This document shows, one piece after another, positions 1 to 7,675 of a stretch of DNA of 64,000 bases. The notes under the pieces were generated by a model. That model saw only the letters and a program-made list of their open reading frames with translations, did not search any database and was not told where the DNA came from. The stretch spans positions 1-64,000 of the forward strand of contig NZ_JAALAA010000002.1 in NCBI RefSeq assembly GCF_011045035.1, in the 5' to 3' direction. Within the stretch, counting starts at the first letter, position 1. The number at the start of each line of letters is the position of its first letter. Source of the DNA: Nocardioides turkmenicus. Lineage in GTDB: Bacteria; Actinomycetota; Actinomycetes; Propionibacteriales; Nocardioidaceae. The translations under genes and the position numbers were made by a program.

Positions 1-57
1 CAACCGAGATCGACACAATCGCAGTAGTCGGAAGCGTCAGATGCGTATAAGAGACAG
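1..57. other. Illumina Nextera P5 / Tn5 mosaic-end adapter remnant
   Basis: Positions 1-16 resemble the P5 tail, 17-24 (AATCGCAG) sit where an i5 index would be, 25-38 resemble the Nextera read-1 arm and 39-57 match the 19-bp Tn5 mosaic end with one mismatch (AGATGCGTATAAGAGACAG). The scattered mismatches look like low-quality sequencing. Read on the minus strand it translates to VSYTHLTLPT, a peptide typical of adapter contamination. This is a library artefact at a contig end, not biology. Confidence 0.95.
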
Positions 58-760
58 CGACGTAGGTCACCAGCATCGCCAGCAGGCCTCCGGCGACGTT
101 GCGGAGCGCTGCCCGGATCGGTGGTGCGTAGCCGAGGCGGGCGCTGGTCCAGCCGGTGACGGCGAGCGCGGCCGTGACGGTCAGGATCGTCGCCCAGACG
201 CGGGCGCCGTCGGGGAAGAGCGTGATCGCAAGGAGCGGCACCAGCGCCCCGAGCGTGAACGCGACCATCGAGGCTGCGGCCGCGGCCCAGGGCGAGGTGA
301 GGTCGTCGACGTCGATCCCGAGCTCCAGGGCGGCGTGGGCTCGCAGCGCGTCGCGCTCGGTGAGCTGCTGGGCGACGTCGGCGGCGGTGTCGGGCTCGAG
401 GCCGCGGGCTCGCAGGAAGCCCTCCAGCTCCTGGAGCTCCTCCTCGGGCATCTCCCGGAGCTCGCGGCGCTCCTTGGCGATCAGCGACTCCTCGGTGTCG
501 CGCTGGGTCGAGACCGAGACGTACTCCCCCGCGGCCATGCTGATCGCGCCCGCCACCAGGGCGGCCACGCCGGCGATGAGGATCGTGGAGTCGTCCGTGG
601 TCGCACCGGCGACACCCATCACCACGCCGGCGGTGGAGACGATGCCGTCGTTGGCCCCGAGCACGCCGGCGCGCAGCCAGTTGAGCCGGTTGTTCAGGCC
701 CTCGGCCCGCTCCTCGGCGTCGTCGTGGCCCGCGTGGGCACCCTCACTGGGGAGCGTCAC
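58..760 (-). CDS. VIT family (Ccc1-like) transporter, 3' end lost
   Basis: A predicted membrane iron/manganese transporter of the VIT1/Ccc1 family. The GTG start at 760 follows AAGGGGAG and overlaps the stop of the upstream lipoprotein gene by 17 bases, which suggests translational coupling. The N-terminal part has the family pattern NNRLNWLRAGVLGANDGIVS followed by GVVMGVAGA and AGEYVSVSTQRD, with hydrophobic helices. An acidic, Glu-rich cytosolic loop follows (about residues 95-150), which in this family binds metal, and then more hydrophobic segments. The reading frame stays open through position 58 into the adapter, so the final membrane helix is incomplete. About 234 codons remain, close to the usual 230-250, so only a few residues are missing. 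The substrate (Fe or Mn) is inferred from the family. Confidence 0.85.
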
Positions 761-1187
761 TGCTCCCCTTGCCGGGGACGGGCTCCTGCGGGTTCTCGCA
801 GTAGGTGACCGGGCCGCTCTCGCCGCCGTGGTATTCGTAGGTCTTCCCTGCTGCCTCGAGCACCACGCGCACGCCGTCGGTCAGGACGGTGGCGTACATC
901 TTCCCGGGCTCGGGGCAGCCGAGGCTGCTGTCGCGCCAGGTCACCTTGTCGTGGGAGACGACCGTGATCTCCTCGCTCTTCACCCCCTGACGCCTGGCCA
1001 GGTCGGCGATCGCGGCAGCGACCTTCGGGTCCTCGGCGGGCGTCGGACTGGACGATGTGGGCACGTCAGACACGTTAGCGCCTGGGTCGGTCGCCTCGGA
1101 GCCACATCCGGCGAACATCGGGGCCAGGGTCAGTGCCAGGACGGGCAGCAGGTAGGCCGTGCGGCGGTCGTTGTCGGTGGGGGTCAT
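744..1187 (-). CDS. Small lipoprotein of unknown function
   Basis: A 147-residue secreted lipoprotein. The N-terminus has basic residues (DRR), a hydrophobic stretch and a lipobox ending FAGC at about residue 27, so it should be lipid-anchored outside the membrane. A Ser/Thr/Pro-rich linker follows. The folded part has a TWRDSSLGCPEPGKMY segment and a VVLEAAGKTYEYHGG segment, with two further cysteines that could form a disulfide. I do not recognise a named family. It is immediately upstream of, and overlaps, the VIT transporter gene, so the two may be co-expressed. Confidence 0.75.
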   Translation of the reverse strand: MTPTDNDRRTAYLLPVLALTLAPMFAGCGSEATDPGANVSDVPTSSSPTPAEDPKVAAAIADLARRQGVKSEEITVVSHDKVTWRDSSLGCPEPGKMYATVLTDGVRVVLEAAGKTYEYHGGESGPVTYCENPQEPVPGKGSSDAPQ

Positions 1188-1245
1188 GCCCTTGGGTACG
1201 TCCTCGGTCCGGAGTTCGTTGCGTATCGCTGGGTCATGGCCGTCA

Positions 1246-2412
1246 TCATGCCGGGGTCCGGCGTCCGGTGTGCTGGAAGAGGGACGCGTACGCGTGGGCG
1301 GCGATCGTCAGATCGGCGATCGCGACGCTCTCGTCGGGGTGGTGGGCCTGCTCGGCGACGGATCCGGGACCGAGCACGACGACCGGGATGCCCCGGGCTG
1401 CGACGAAGCCGCCGTCGCAGGCGGCGGTCCAGCCGGTCGGGATCGGTGAGGGCGCGCCGGCCGAGGTCAGGGCCACAACGATGTTGTCGACAATCGGATC
1501 GTCGACCGGCGTCTCGAAGCCGGGCATGTCCATGGTCATCCGCACCTCGGTGCTGAGGCCGCGGCCGGCGAGGTCGAGGGCCGCGAGCCGCTCCTCGACC
1601 TCGATCCGTACGTCGTCCGCCGACTCGCCCGGGAGCAGGCGGCGGTCCGCGGTGATCCGGCAGTGTGCGGCGACCGTCGAGGTCGCCTGACCGCCTCCGA
1701 TGGTGCCGACGCTCCAGGTGGCCGGGCCGCACAGCGGGTGCGGGCTCGCGGCCAGCTCGTCGTGCCACCGCTCGATCTCGGTGATCACCCGGGCCATGCC
1801 GTGGATCGCGTTGCGGCCGTCGGCGGGGTTGCCGGAGTGGGCGGCCAGGCCGGTGAGGGTGATCTCCAGGTAGGCGTCGCCGCGGGCGGCGATCACCGGT
1901 CGGAGGCTGGTCGGCTCGATGACCAGGCAGGCGGAGTGACTATTTGTCGACAAATCGCGCACGAAGCGACGGATGCCGAGGCCGAGCTCCTCCTCGTCGA
2001 CCAGCACGGCGAGCGCGATCGGCGTCTGGTCGACGGTGTTGTCGACTGTGGACAATGCGACGATCGCCGCAGCCAGGCCGCCCTTGGTGTCGGCGCTGCC
2101 GCGGCCGTGCAGCCGCCCGTCGCGTACGTCACCGGAGAACGGGTCGCCGCTCCAGCCGTCGCCGGGCGGCACCACATCGGAGTGGCTCACGACCAGGAGG
2201 CCCGGCCCAGGACCACGTCCGACCGTCGCGGTCAGGTTGGCGCGCCCCGGCGCGACCTCGTCGAGGGCCACCTCGAAGCCGCGCCGGCGGCACTCGTCAG
2301 CAATCACCGCGACGGTCGCGGCCTCCTCCCCCGGCGGGTTCTGGCCACGTGCCCGCACCAGCCGCTGAGCGAGCTCGACGACCTCGTCGGTGTCGACCGG
2401 ACGGGCCCTCAC
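1246..2412 (-). CDS. M20 family amidohydrolase (ArgE/DapE-like deacylase)
   Basis: A zinc-dependent deacylase of the acetylornithine deacetylase / succinyl-diaminopimelate desuccinylase family, 388 residues. Family motifs are complete: VVSHSDVV (His77 ligand, Asp79), RGSADTKGG (Asp108 bridging ligand), VDEEELG (Glu140 base, Glu141 ligand), EPTS, and a C-terminal AEQAHHPDE with the last zinc His. GTG at 2412 was chosen because it overlaps the aminotransferase stop in a GTGA and follows AGGAGG by six bases. Its position behind an ectoine-hydrolase-like M24 protein and an aminotransferase suggests it removes an acetyl group from an N-acetylated diamino acid. This is an inference: M20 proteins have many substrates. 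The gene contains two TTGTCGACAA palindromes. Confidence 0.85.
   Translation of the reverse strand: MRARPVDTDEVVELAQRLVRARGQNPPGEEAATVAVIADECRRRGFEVALDEVAPGRANLTATVGRGPGPGLLVVSHSDVVPPGDGWSGDPFSGDVRDGRLHGRGSADTKGGLAAAIVALSTVDNTVDQTPIALAVLVDEEELGLGIRRFVRDLSTNSHSACLVIEPTSLRPVIAARGDAYLEITLTGLAAHSGNPADGRNAIHGMARVITEIERWHDELAASPHPLCGPATWSVGTIGGGQATSTVAAHCRITADRRLLPGESADDVRIEVEERLAALDLAGRGLSTEVRMTMDMPGFETPVDDPIVDNIVVALTSAGAPSPIPTGWTAACDGGFVAARGIPVVVLGPGSVAEQAHHPDESVAIADLTIAAHAYASLFQHTGRRTPA
1484..1493. promoter_or_regulatory. Intragenic TTGTCGACAA palindrome (M20 gene)
   Basis: Perfect 10-bp palindrome with A/T flanks inside the M20 gene. It matches the TTGTCNACAA pattern bound by several GntR-family regulators and recurs in this operon. 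Whether it is bound is unknown. Confidence 0.35.
1942..1955. promoter_or_regulatory. Intragenic ATTTGTCGACAAAT palindrome (M20 gene)
   Basis: Perfect 14-bp palindrome in an A/T-rich patch that forces rare codons (TTG, ACA, AAT, AGT) in an otherwise GC-rich gene. It is the longest of the operon's GntR-like palindromes. Confidence 0.4.
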
Positions 2413-3617
2413 CGACCCTCCTGGGCGAGGCGGTCGACAGCCCGCCGCAGCCGCGCGACGCCCTCGGCGATCCGGTCGGGCGGGGTGGAGGCGAAGCACA
2501 GGCGCATCGAGTGCGGGAATAGCCCGCCGGGCGAGAACGCGTTGCCCGGGATCAGCGCGACCCCCTCGGCCAGCGCGACCTCGAACAGCGCGGTGGTGTC
2601 GACCGGCGGGTCGAAGGTGACCCAGAGGAAGAAGCCGCCGTCGGGGGCCGTCCAGGTCGCGAGGCCCTCGAAGTGCTCGGTCAGCGCCGCATGCATCGCC
2701 TGCTTCCGCTCCTTGTAGACGATCCGCTGACCGGCCACATGGGCGTCGAACGCACCCGAGTCGAGGAACCCGGCGAGCTGCCGCTGCGCCGGCAGGTTGG
2801 TGCAGGTGTCCATCGCCTGCTTGGCGTTGATCAGCAGCTGTCCCAGCGACGGGTCGGCGTCGACCCAGCCGACCCGCAGCCCGGGCGCGACGGTCTTGGA
2901 GAAGGTGCGCACCGAGAAGACCAGCGGGTCGCCCTCGGCGAGCTCGTGCAGCGTCGGCAGCGGGTCGCCGGAGAACCGCAGCAGCCCGTAGGGGTCGTCG
3001 TCGATCAGGATCGAGCCCCACTCCCGGGCGAGCTCGATCAGCCGGGTCCTTCGCTCCAGCGACAGGGTCGCGCCGGACGGGTTCTGGAAGGTGGGGATGG
3101 CGTAGATCGACTTCGGGCGGCGGCCGGTGCGGCGTACCTCTGCCTCCAGCCGCTCCACGTCGAGGCCCTCCTCGTCGACCGGGATCTCGCGGAGCTCGGC
3201 GGAGTAGGAGAGCGCGGTCGCGCTGCCGTTGGTGTAGGTCGGTGCCTCGACGACGACCAGGTCACCGGGGTCGGTGAAGAGCTTGTGGACGAGGTCGAGA
3301 CCCTGCATCCCGCCGGAGGTGATGGTCACCCGGTCCGGGGTGGTCGCGTCGCTGGTGCCGGCGAGCTGCGCCAGCAGCGCCTCACGGAGGACCGGGTCGC
3401 CCTCGGTGGCGGCGTAGTCGAAGGCGTGCGGTTCGAGCGGGACCGCGGCCAGCGCGGCTGCCGGGATCGCGTCCTGGGCCGGGCTGCCCATGGCGAGGCG
3501 GACGATGTCGTGGGTCTGCTGGGCCAGCAGCGACGTACTGGAGTCGATCACCGAGCCCACGAGCTGCTCGCTGCGTGCTGCCAGGGGCAGCCGGGACTCT
3601 GCGCGGATTGTCGACAT
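2409..3617 (-). CDS. PLP-dependent aminotransferase, class I/II fold
   Basis: A 402-residue fold-type I aminotransferase of the group that includes 2-aminoadipate aminotransferase and the MocR catalytic domain. Lys241 in SVRTFSKTVAPGLRVGW is the pyridoxal-phosphate lysine. QNPSG near residue 178 and DDDPYG near 207 are the cofactor and substrate motifs, and an Arg near the C-terminus would bind the carboxylate. No DNA-binding domain precedes it, so it is an enzyme and not a MocR regulator. It lies 22 bases after the M24 gene and overlaps the M20 gene. In an ectoine-type route it could deaminate 2,4-diaminobutyrate to aspartate semialdehyde. The known enzymes for that step belong mostly to class III, so substrate assignment is speculative. 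Confidence 0.85.
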   Translation of the reverse strand: MSTIRAESRLPLAARSEQLVGSVIDSSTSLLAQQTHDIVRLAMGSPAQDAIPAAALAAVPLEPHAFDYAATEGDPVLREALLAQLAGTSDATTPDRVTITSGGMQGLDLVHKLFTDPGDLVVVEAPTYTNGSATALSYSAELREIPVDEEGLDVERLEAEVRRTGRRPKSIYAIPTFQNPSGATLSLERRTRLIELAREWGSILIDDDPYGLLRFSGDPLPTLHELAEGDPLVFSVRTFSKTVAPGLRVGWVDADPSLGQLLINAKQAMDTCTNLPAQRQLAGFLDSGAFDAHVAGQRIVYKERKQAMHAALTEHFEGLATWTAPDGGFFLWVTFDPPVDTTALFEVALAEGVALIPGNAFSPGGLFPHSMRLCFASTPPDRIAEGVARLRRAVDRLAQEGR

Positions 3618-3639
3618 TCGACATTCCCTCCTTGGTGGA

Positions 3640-4824
3640 CTACTCGTTGACGATCAGCTGACGCGGCATCGAGGTCAGCGGCTCGGGCAGGTGCTCGGTG
3701 ACCAGGACCGACTCGGAGAGCTCATAGGCCCAGCCGTCCATCCACATCCCGAGGATCACGTGGAAGGCCATCCCGGGCTCGAGAACCGTCTCCTCGCCGG
3801 CCCGGAGACTGACGGTCCGCTCGCCCCAGTCGGGCGGGAAGCCGATCCCGATCGAGTAACCGATCCGGGAGTCCTTGCTGAGCCCGTGTGCGTTGATGAC
3901 CCGGGTGAAGGCGGCATGCACGTCGGCACCGGCCGCCCCGGGCTTCATCGACCCGAGCGCGGCCTCCATGCCCTCGGCGGTCGCGGTGGCGCAGTCGAGG
4001 AGCTTGGCCGACGGCGGCCCGAGGCAGACGGTGCGGGCGAGCGGGGCGTGGTAGCGGTTGCGTACGCCGGCGAGCTCGACCGTGGTCGCCTCGCCGCGCC
4101 GCAGGACCCTGTCGGTCCAGGTCAGATGGGGTGTGTCGGCACTGACGCCGGTCGGCAGCAGCGGCACCAGCGCCGGATAGTCGCCGCCGACACCGCCGAC
4201 GCTGACCGTCTGCGCCGCCTGGATCTCGGCGACGACGTCGCACTCACGACGCCCCGACCTCACCCCCGCCAGGGCTGCGGTCATCGCCCGTTCGGCCACC
4301 GTGCCTGCGGCCCGCATCTCGTCCTGCTCGGCCGGCGACTTCACCAGGCGCACCCAGTTGACGAGCTCCTCGCTGTCGACGATCCGCGCGTGCCGAAGAG
4401 CTCGCTGGACCGCCAAGTACCCCCGCACCGGCAGGTAGTGTGCGTCCAGCTCCATCGCGACGACCGCGTCAGGATTGTCGACAAATACATTTAGCTCTCG
4501 GGCCAGGGCGGCGATGTGGTCGTAGGGATGGACGTCGGGCCGGTGGACCAGCTCCTCCGGATAGGCGTGGATCCGCTCCTCGGGCAGCACCGCCGTGTGC
4601 CGGGCCCCATGGGCGTCCATCGCCCGCAGGAACAGGTGGGGCTCGCCGCTGGCCGGCACCACGGCGCACTGCGGCACGTAGAACGACCAGGCGTTGTAGC
4701 CGGTCAGGTAGTAGAGGTTCGCCGGGTCCGCGACCACCAGCGCCGACCAGCCCCGCTCCGCCATCCGTTGCTGCACCTTCCCCAGCCGCTCCGCGAACTC
4801 CTCGGGGCCGAAGACGCTCACCAC
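3640..4824 (-). CDS. Creatinase-fold M24 hydrolase, ectoine hydrolase (DoeA/EutD)-like
   Basis: A 394-residue pita-bread fold protein with a creatinase N-terminal domain and an M24 C-terminal domain. LTGYNAWSFYVPQ near residue 40 and GYSIGIGFPPDWGE near 322 resemble ectoine hydrolase (DoeA/EutD) sequences as I remember them. The usual metal ligands are altered: the Asp pair of M24 peptidases is replaced in VELAGVRNRYHAPLART (250-264), and the His of GxGHxIG is Tyr323. Creatinase is likewise metal-free, so this is probably a C-N hydrolase and not a peptidase. Starts are adjacent GTG codons at 4824 and 4821, with no clear ribosome site. It is the first gene of the set with the aminotransferase and M20 deacylase. 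A TTGTTGACAA palindrome lies 40 bases upstream. Confidence 0.75.
   Translation of the reverse strand: MVSVFGPEEFAERLGKVQQRMAERGWSALVVADPANLYYLTGYNAWSFYVPQCAVVPASGEPHLFLRAMDAHGARHTAVLPEERIHAYPEELVHRPDVHPYDHIAALARELNVFVDNPDAVVAMELDAHYLPVRGYLAVQRALRHARIVDSEELVNWVRLVKSPAEQDEMRAAGTVAERAMTAALAGVRSGRRECDVVAEIQAAQTVSVGGVGGDYPALVPLLPTGVSADTPHLTWTDRVLRRGEATTVELAGVRNRYHAPLARTVCLGPPSAKLLDCATATAEGMEAALGSMKPGAAGADVHAAFTRVINAHGLSKDSRIGYSIGIGFPPDWGERTVSLRAGEETVLEPGMAFHVILGMWMDGWAYELSESVLVTEHLPEPLTSMPRQLIVNE
4474..4486. promoter_or_regulatory. Intragenic ATTGTCGACAAAT palindrome (M24 gene)
   Basis: The palindrome lies about 340 bases inside the M24 gene and is flanked by the rare codons CTA AAT GTA TTT. Such low-GC codons are otherwise avoided here, which hints that the DNA sequence itself is under selection. 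Confidence 0.4.
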
Positions 4825-4863
4825 ACCAACACCGTCACCCGATCATCGTGACCGAACGCGCTG

Positions 4864-4875
4864 ATTGTTGACAAT
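4864..4875. promoter_or_regulatory. Operator candidate ATTGTTGACAAT upstream of the M24 gene
   Basis: Near-perfect 12-bp palindrome 40-51 bases upstream of the M24 start, a usual place for a repressor site. It belongs to the same motif class as the intragenic TTGTCGACAA copies. No regulator gene is adjacent. Confidence 0.5.
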
Positions 4876-4933
4876 AGACAAGCCGAAGATTTCGAACGGC
4901 CGTAGCGCCGCCGAAACACGGGGAAATACGCGA

Positions 4934-4963
4934 GCGGGCGCCCACCCTGAGGTGAGCGCCCGC
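4934..4963 (-). terminator. Hairpin terminator after the acyl-CoA dehydrogenase gene
   Basis: GCGGGCGCCCACC and GGTGAGCGCCCGC form a 13-bp stem with one mismatch and a CTGA loop, 20 bases past the stop codon at 4983. There is no T-tract, as is common for actinobacterial terminators. Confidence 0.6.
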
Positions 4964-4982
4964 CACGGACGTACGAAGAGGC

Positions 4983-6131
4983 TCAGAAGCCGAGCTCGCG
5001 GCCGATGAGCTCCTTCATGATCTCGTTGGAGCCGGCCCAGATCTTGGTGACGCGGGCGTCGCGCCAGGCGCGAGCGACGCGGTACTCGTTCATGAAGCCG
5101 TAGCCGCCGTGGATCTGGACGCAGTGGTCGAGGACCTCGGACTGCGCCTGCGAGGACCACCACTTGGCCTTGGACGCCTCGACCGGGGTGAGCTCACCAC
5201 GGGCGTGCGCGGCGACGCACTTGTCGACGTACGCCTCAGCGACCTCGATCTGGGTGACCAGCTCGGCGAGCAGGAACTTGTTGTGCTGGAAGGCACCGAT
5301 GGACTGACCGAAGGCCTTGCGGTCCTTGGCGTACTGGATGGTCTCCATCAGGATCTGCTTGGCCTGAGCGACGTTGGCGACCGCGCAGGAGACGCGCTCC
5401 TGCGGGAGCTCCTCCATCATGTGGATGAAGCCGCGGTTGAGCTCGCCGATGATCTCGGCGTCGGTGACGCGTACGTTCTCGAAGAAGAGCTCGGCGGTGT
5501 CGGACTCCTCCATGCCGACCTTGTCGAGCTTGCGGCCGCGCGAGAAGCCCTCCTTGGTCGCCTCGATCGCGAAGAGGGTGATGCCCTTGGCGCCCTTCTC
5601 CGGGTCGGTGCGGACCGCGGTGATGACCAGGTCGCAGGAGTAGCCGTTGGTGATGAAGGTCTTGGAGCCGTTGATGACCCACTCGTCGCCGTCGCGGACG
5701 GCGGTGGTCTTCAGCGCGGCCAGGTCGGAGCCGCCGGAGGGCTCGGTCATGCCGATCGCGAGCAGGATCTCACCCGACGCCACGCCCGGCAGCCAGCGCT
5801 GCTTCTGCTCCTCGGTGCCGAGACGGACCAGGTAGGGAGCGGTGATGTCGGAATGGATGCCGACGCACGTCGGGTAGGCCGCGCCGATCTTGGCGAGCTC
5901 CTCGGCGAGGACCGCATTGAAGCGGAAGTCGTCGGCGCCGGCGCCGCCGTACTCCTCCGGGATCGCGAGCCCGAGGAAGCCCTGCGCGCCGGCCTCCAGC
6001 CAGAACTCGCGGGGCAGCGCCTTGTCGGCGATGTGCTTGTCGGTGTGGGGCTTGACCGAACGCTCCAGCCACTGCTGGACGGAGGCTCGGAAGTCCTCGT
6101 GGTCTTCCTCATAGTGGTCGCGCTTCAGCAT
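4983..6131 (-). CDS. Acyl-CoA dehydrogenase, long-chain/isovaleryl type
   Basis: A 382-residue FAD enzyme for the first oxidation of a beta-oxidation cycle. It carries MTEPSGGSD near residue 129 (FAD/substrate signature), WVINGSKTFITNG near 151 and CVQIHGGYGFMNEY near 345 (second signature). The MCAD-type catalytic Glu position near the C-terminus is Ala (IWAGSNEI). Instead Glu245 in ELPQERV aligns with the base of long-chain and isovaleryl-CoA dehydrogenases, so the enzyme should be active with a base on the other helix. The natural acyl chain is not predictable. A 26-bp inverted repeat sits 19 bases upstream of the start and a hairpin follows the stop, so it may be a single-gene unit. Confidence 0.9.
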   Translation of the reverse strand: MLKRDHYEEDHEDFRASVQQWLERSVKPHTDKHIADKALPREFWLEAGAQGFLGLAIPEEYGGAGADDFRFNAVLAEELAKIGAAYPTCVGIHSDITAPYLVRLGTEEQKQRWLPGVASGEILLAIGMTEPSGGSDLAALKTTAVRDGDEWVINGSKTFITNGYSCDLVITAVRTDPEKGAKGITLFAIEATKEGFSRGRKLDKVGMEESDTAELFFENVRVTDAEIIGELNRGFIHMMEELPQERVSCAVANVAQAKQILMETIQYAKDRKAFGQSIGAFQHNKFLLAELVTQIEVAEAYVDKCVAAHARGELTPVEASKAKWWSSQAQSEVLDHCVQIHGGYGFMNEYRVARAWRDARVTKIWAGSNEIMKELIGRELGF

Positions 6132-6149
6132 GCGTCGGAGTCTACGACG

Positions 6150-6175
6150 CAGTGGTTACTCGGTGGTAACCACTG
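6150..6175. promoter_or_regulatory. Operator-like inverted repeat before the acyl-CoA dehydrogenase gene
   Basis: CAGTGGTTAC and GTAACCACTG are perfect 10-bp arms around TCGGTG. The position, 19-44 bases before the start codon at 6131, and the TTAC/GTAA core fit a TetR-type operator. It could also terminate the upstream exporter gene, but there is no T-tract. Confidence 0.55.
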
Positions 6176-6191
6176 TTTCAAAACGGCGGAG

Positions 6192-7646
6192 TCACCTGCT
6201 GATCCGGACGGGCGTACGCCACGCCACCACCAGCAGCGGGAGCGAGACGACCAGGCCGACGACGAAGACGACGTGCAGCGCCGGCGCGAGGACGTCGGCC
6301 GGCAGAGACTCGAGGGGAGGCACCTCTCCCCCGGCGTACTCGCTCCGGACCAGCCCGTTCGCGACCGCCCCGAAGAGCGCGACGCCCAGGGCCGAGCCGA
6401 CCGAGCGGGCGAACATGTTGGACCCGGTAGCCACCCCACGCACCTCCCAGTCGACCGCGGAACCAGCCGCGACGACGCCGGGGTTGACCGACCAGCCGAA
6501 GCCGAGACCGAGTACGAAGCACGGGATCGCCAGGTGCCAGAACGACGAGCTCTCGCCGACCGTGACCAGCACGAGCCCGCCGATGATGACGAGCAGCGCC
6601 CCGAGCGCGACCGCAACCCGGAACCCCTTCGAGAGGTAGATCCGGCCGGCCGTGGCGGCGGCGATCGGCCAGCCGATGCTCATCCCGGCGAGCGCGAACC
6701 CGGCGACCACCGCCGAGTGACCGAGGACGCTCTGCGCATAGAGCGGGACGTACGTCGTCAGCCCGAGCATCACCACGCCGACGATCAGGCTGGCGGCGTT
6801 GGCTGGCGCGAGGACGCGGTGACCGAGGACCCATGGCGGCAGCACCGGGTCGACGGCCCGCCGCTCGACGAAGCCGAAGGCGACCAGGGCGACGATGCCG
6901 ACCGCGAAGATCAGGTAGGACGGCCACGAGGCCCAGGCCCAGGCGTGCCCGCCCTCGAGCAGCCCGAGCAGCAGCGCGATGCCGCCGACGGTCAGCAGTC
7001 CCGCCCCGGACCAGTCGATCGCGGTCGTCGCGGCGGGCCGGCGGTCCTCGCGGAAGTGGCGCAGCAGCCACAGCGCGACCGCCCCGATCGGCAGGTTGAT
7101 CAGGAAGATCAGCCGCCAATCGAGGTAGTCGGCGAAGACACCGCCCAGCGTCGGCCCGACGATGGCGGCGGTGGCCCAGACCGAGGCGACGTACGAGGTC
7201 GCGACCGCCCGCTCCTCCAGCGTGTAGATGTCGGAGACGATCGTCATCGCCATCGGCTGGATCGCCCCGGCCCCGATGCCCTGGACCGCCCGGAAGACGA
7301 TCAGTGCAGTCAGCGACCACGCCAGACCGCACAGCAGCGACCCGACCAGGAACGCCACGATCCCGGCGATCATCACCGGCTTGCGCCCCAGCCGGTCAGC
7401 CACCTTGGCGTACAGCGGCGTGGTCACCGCGGTGGCCAGCACATAGATCGAGAAGAGCCACGGGAACTGCTCGAAGCCGCCGAGGTCCTTCACCACGCTC
7501 GGCACCGCCGTCGCCAGGATCGTCATGTCGATCGCGACCAGGCTGAGCGACACCATCACCGCGAGCAGGATCGGCCCGCGTTCGCTACGTAGTCCTACCG
7601 AGCTGCGCGTTGGTCTGGTCGTCGAGGTGGGCACATTACTTAGCAA
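6192..7646 (-). CDS. MFS drug exporter, DHA2 (EmrB/QacA) family
   Basis: A 484-residue multi-helix proton antiporter. The protein opens with a helix carrying AIDMTILATAVP (motif D1-like, with the Asp in helix 1), then ADRLGRKPVM (motif A), FRAVQGIGAGAIQPM (motif B region) and GPTLGGVFADYLDWRLIFLINLP (motif C, antiporter signature with the WR-FxIN-P block). About 14 hydrophobic segments can be counted, consistent with DHA2. Substrates are probably amphipathic toxic compounds, inferred from the family only. No TetR gene is next to it. The gene stands between the acyl-CoA dehydrogenase and an LppX-like lipoprotein, both on the same strand. Confidence 0.88.
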   Translation of the reverse strand: MLSNVPTSTTRPTRSSVGLRSERGPILLAVMVSLSLVAIDMTILATAVPSVVKDLGGFEQFPWLFSIYVLATAVTTPLYAKVADRLGRKPVMIAGIVAFLVGSLLCGLAWSLTALIVFRAVQGIGAGAIQPMAMTIVSDIYTLEERAVATSYVASVWATAAIVGPTLGGVFADYLDWRLIFLINLPIGAVALWLLRHFREDRRPAATTAIDWSGAGLLTVGGIALLLGLLEGGHAWAWASWPSYLIFAVGIVALVAFGFVERRAVDPVLPPWVLGHRVLAPANAASLIVGVVMLGLTTYVPLYAQSVLGHSAVVAGFALAGMSIGWPIAAATAGRIYLSKGFRVAVALGALLVIIGGLVLVTVGESSSFWHLAIPCFVLGLGFGWSVNPGVVAAGSAVDWEVRGVATGSNMFARSVGSALGVALFGAVANGLVRSEYAGGEVPPLESLPADVLAPALHVVFVVGLVVSLPLLVVAWRTPVRISR

Positions 7647-7675
7647 GCCTCACGACCGCGGATTCATTCCTGGAG

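Noticed and set aside
41..808. Plus-strand frames over the left end
   Set aside because: They are antisense to the VIT and lipoprotein genes, with Arg/Gly/Asp-rich composition typical of shadow frames, and one begins in the adapter.
2409..3617. MocR-type regulator
   Set aside because: There is no N-terminal GntR winged helix; the protein is only the aminotransferase domain.
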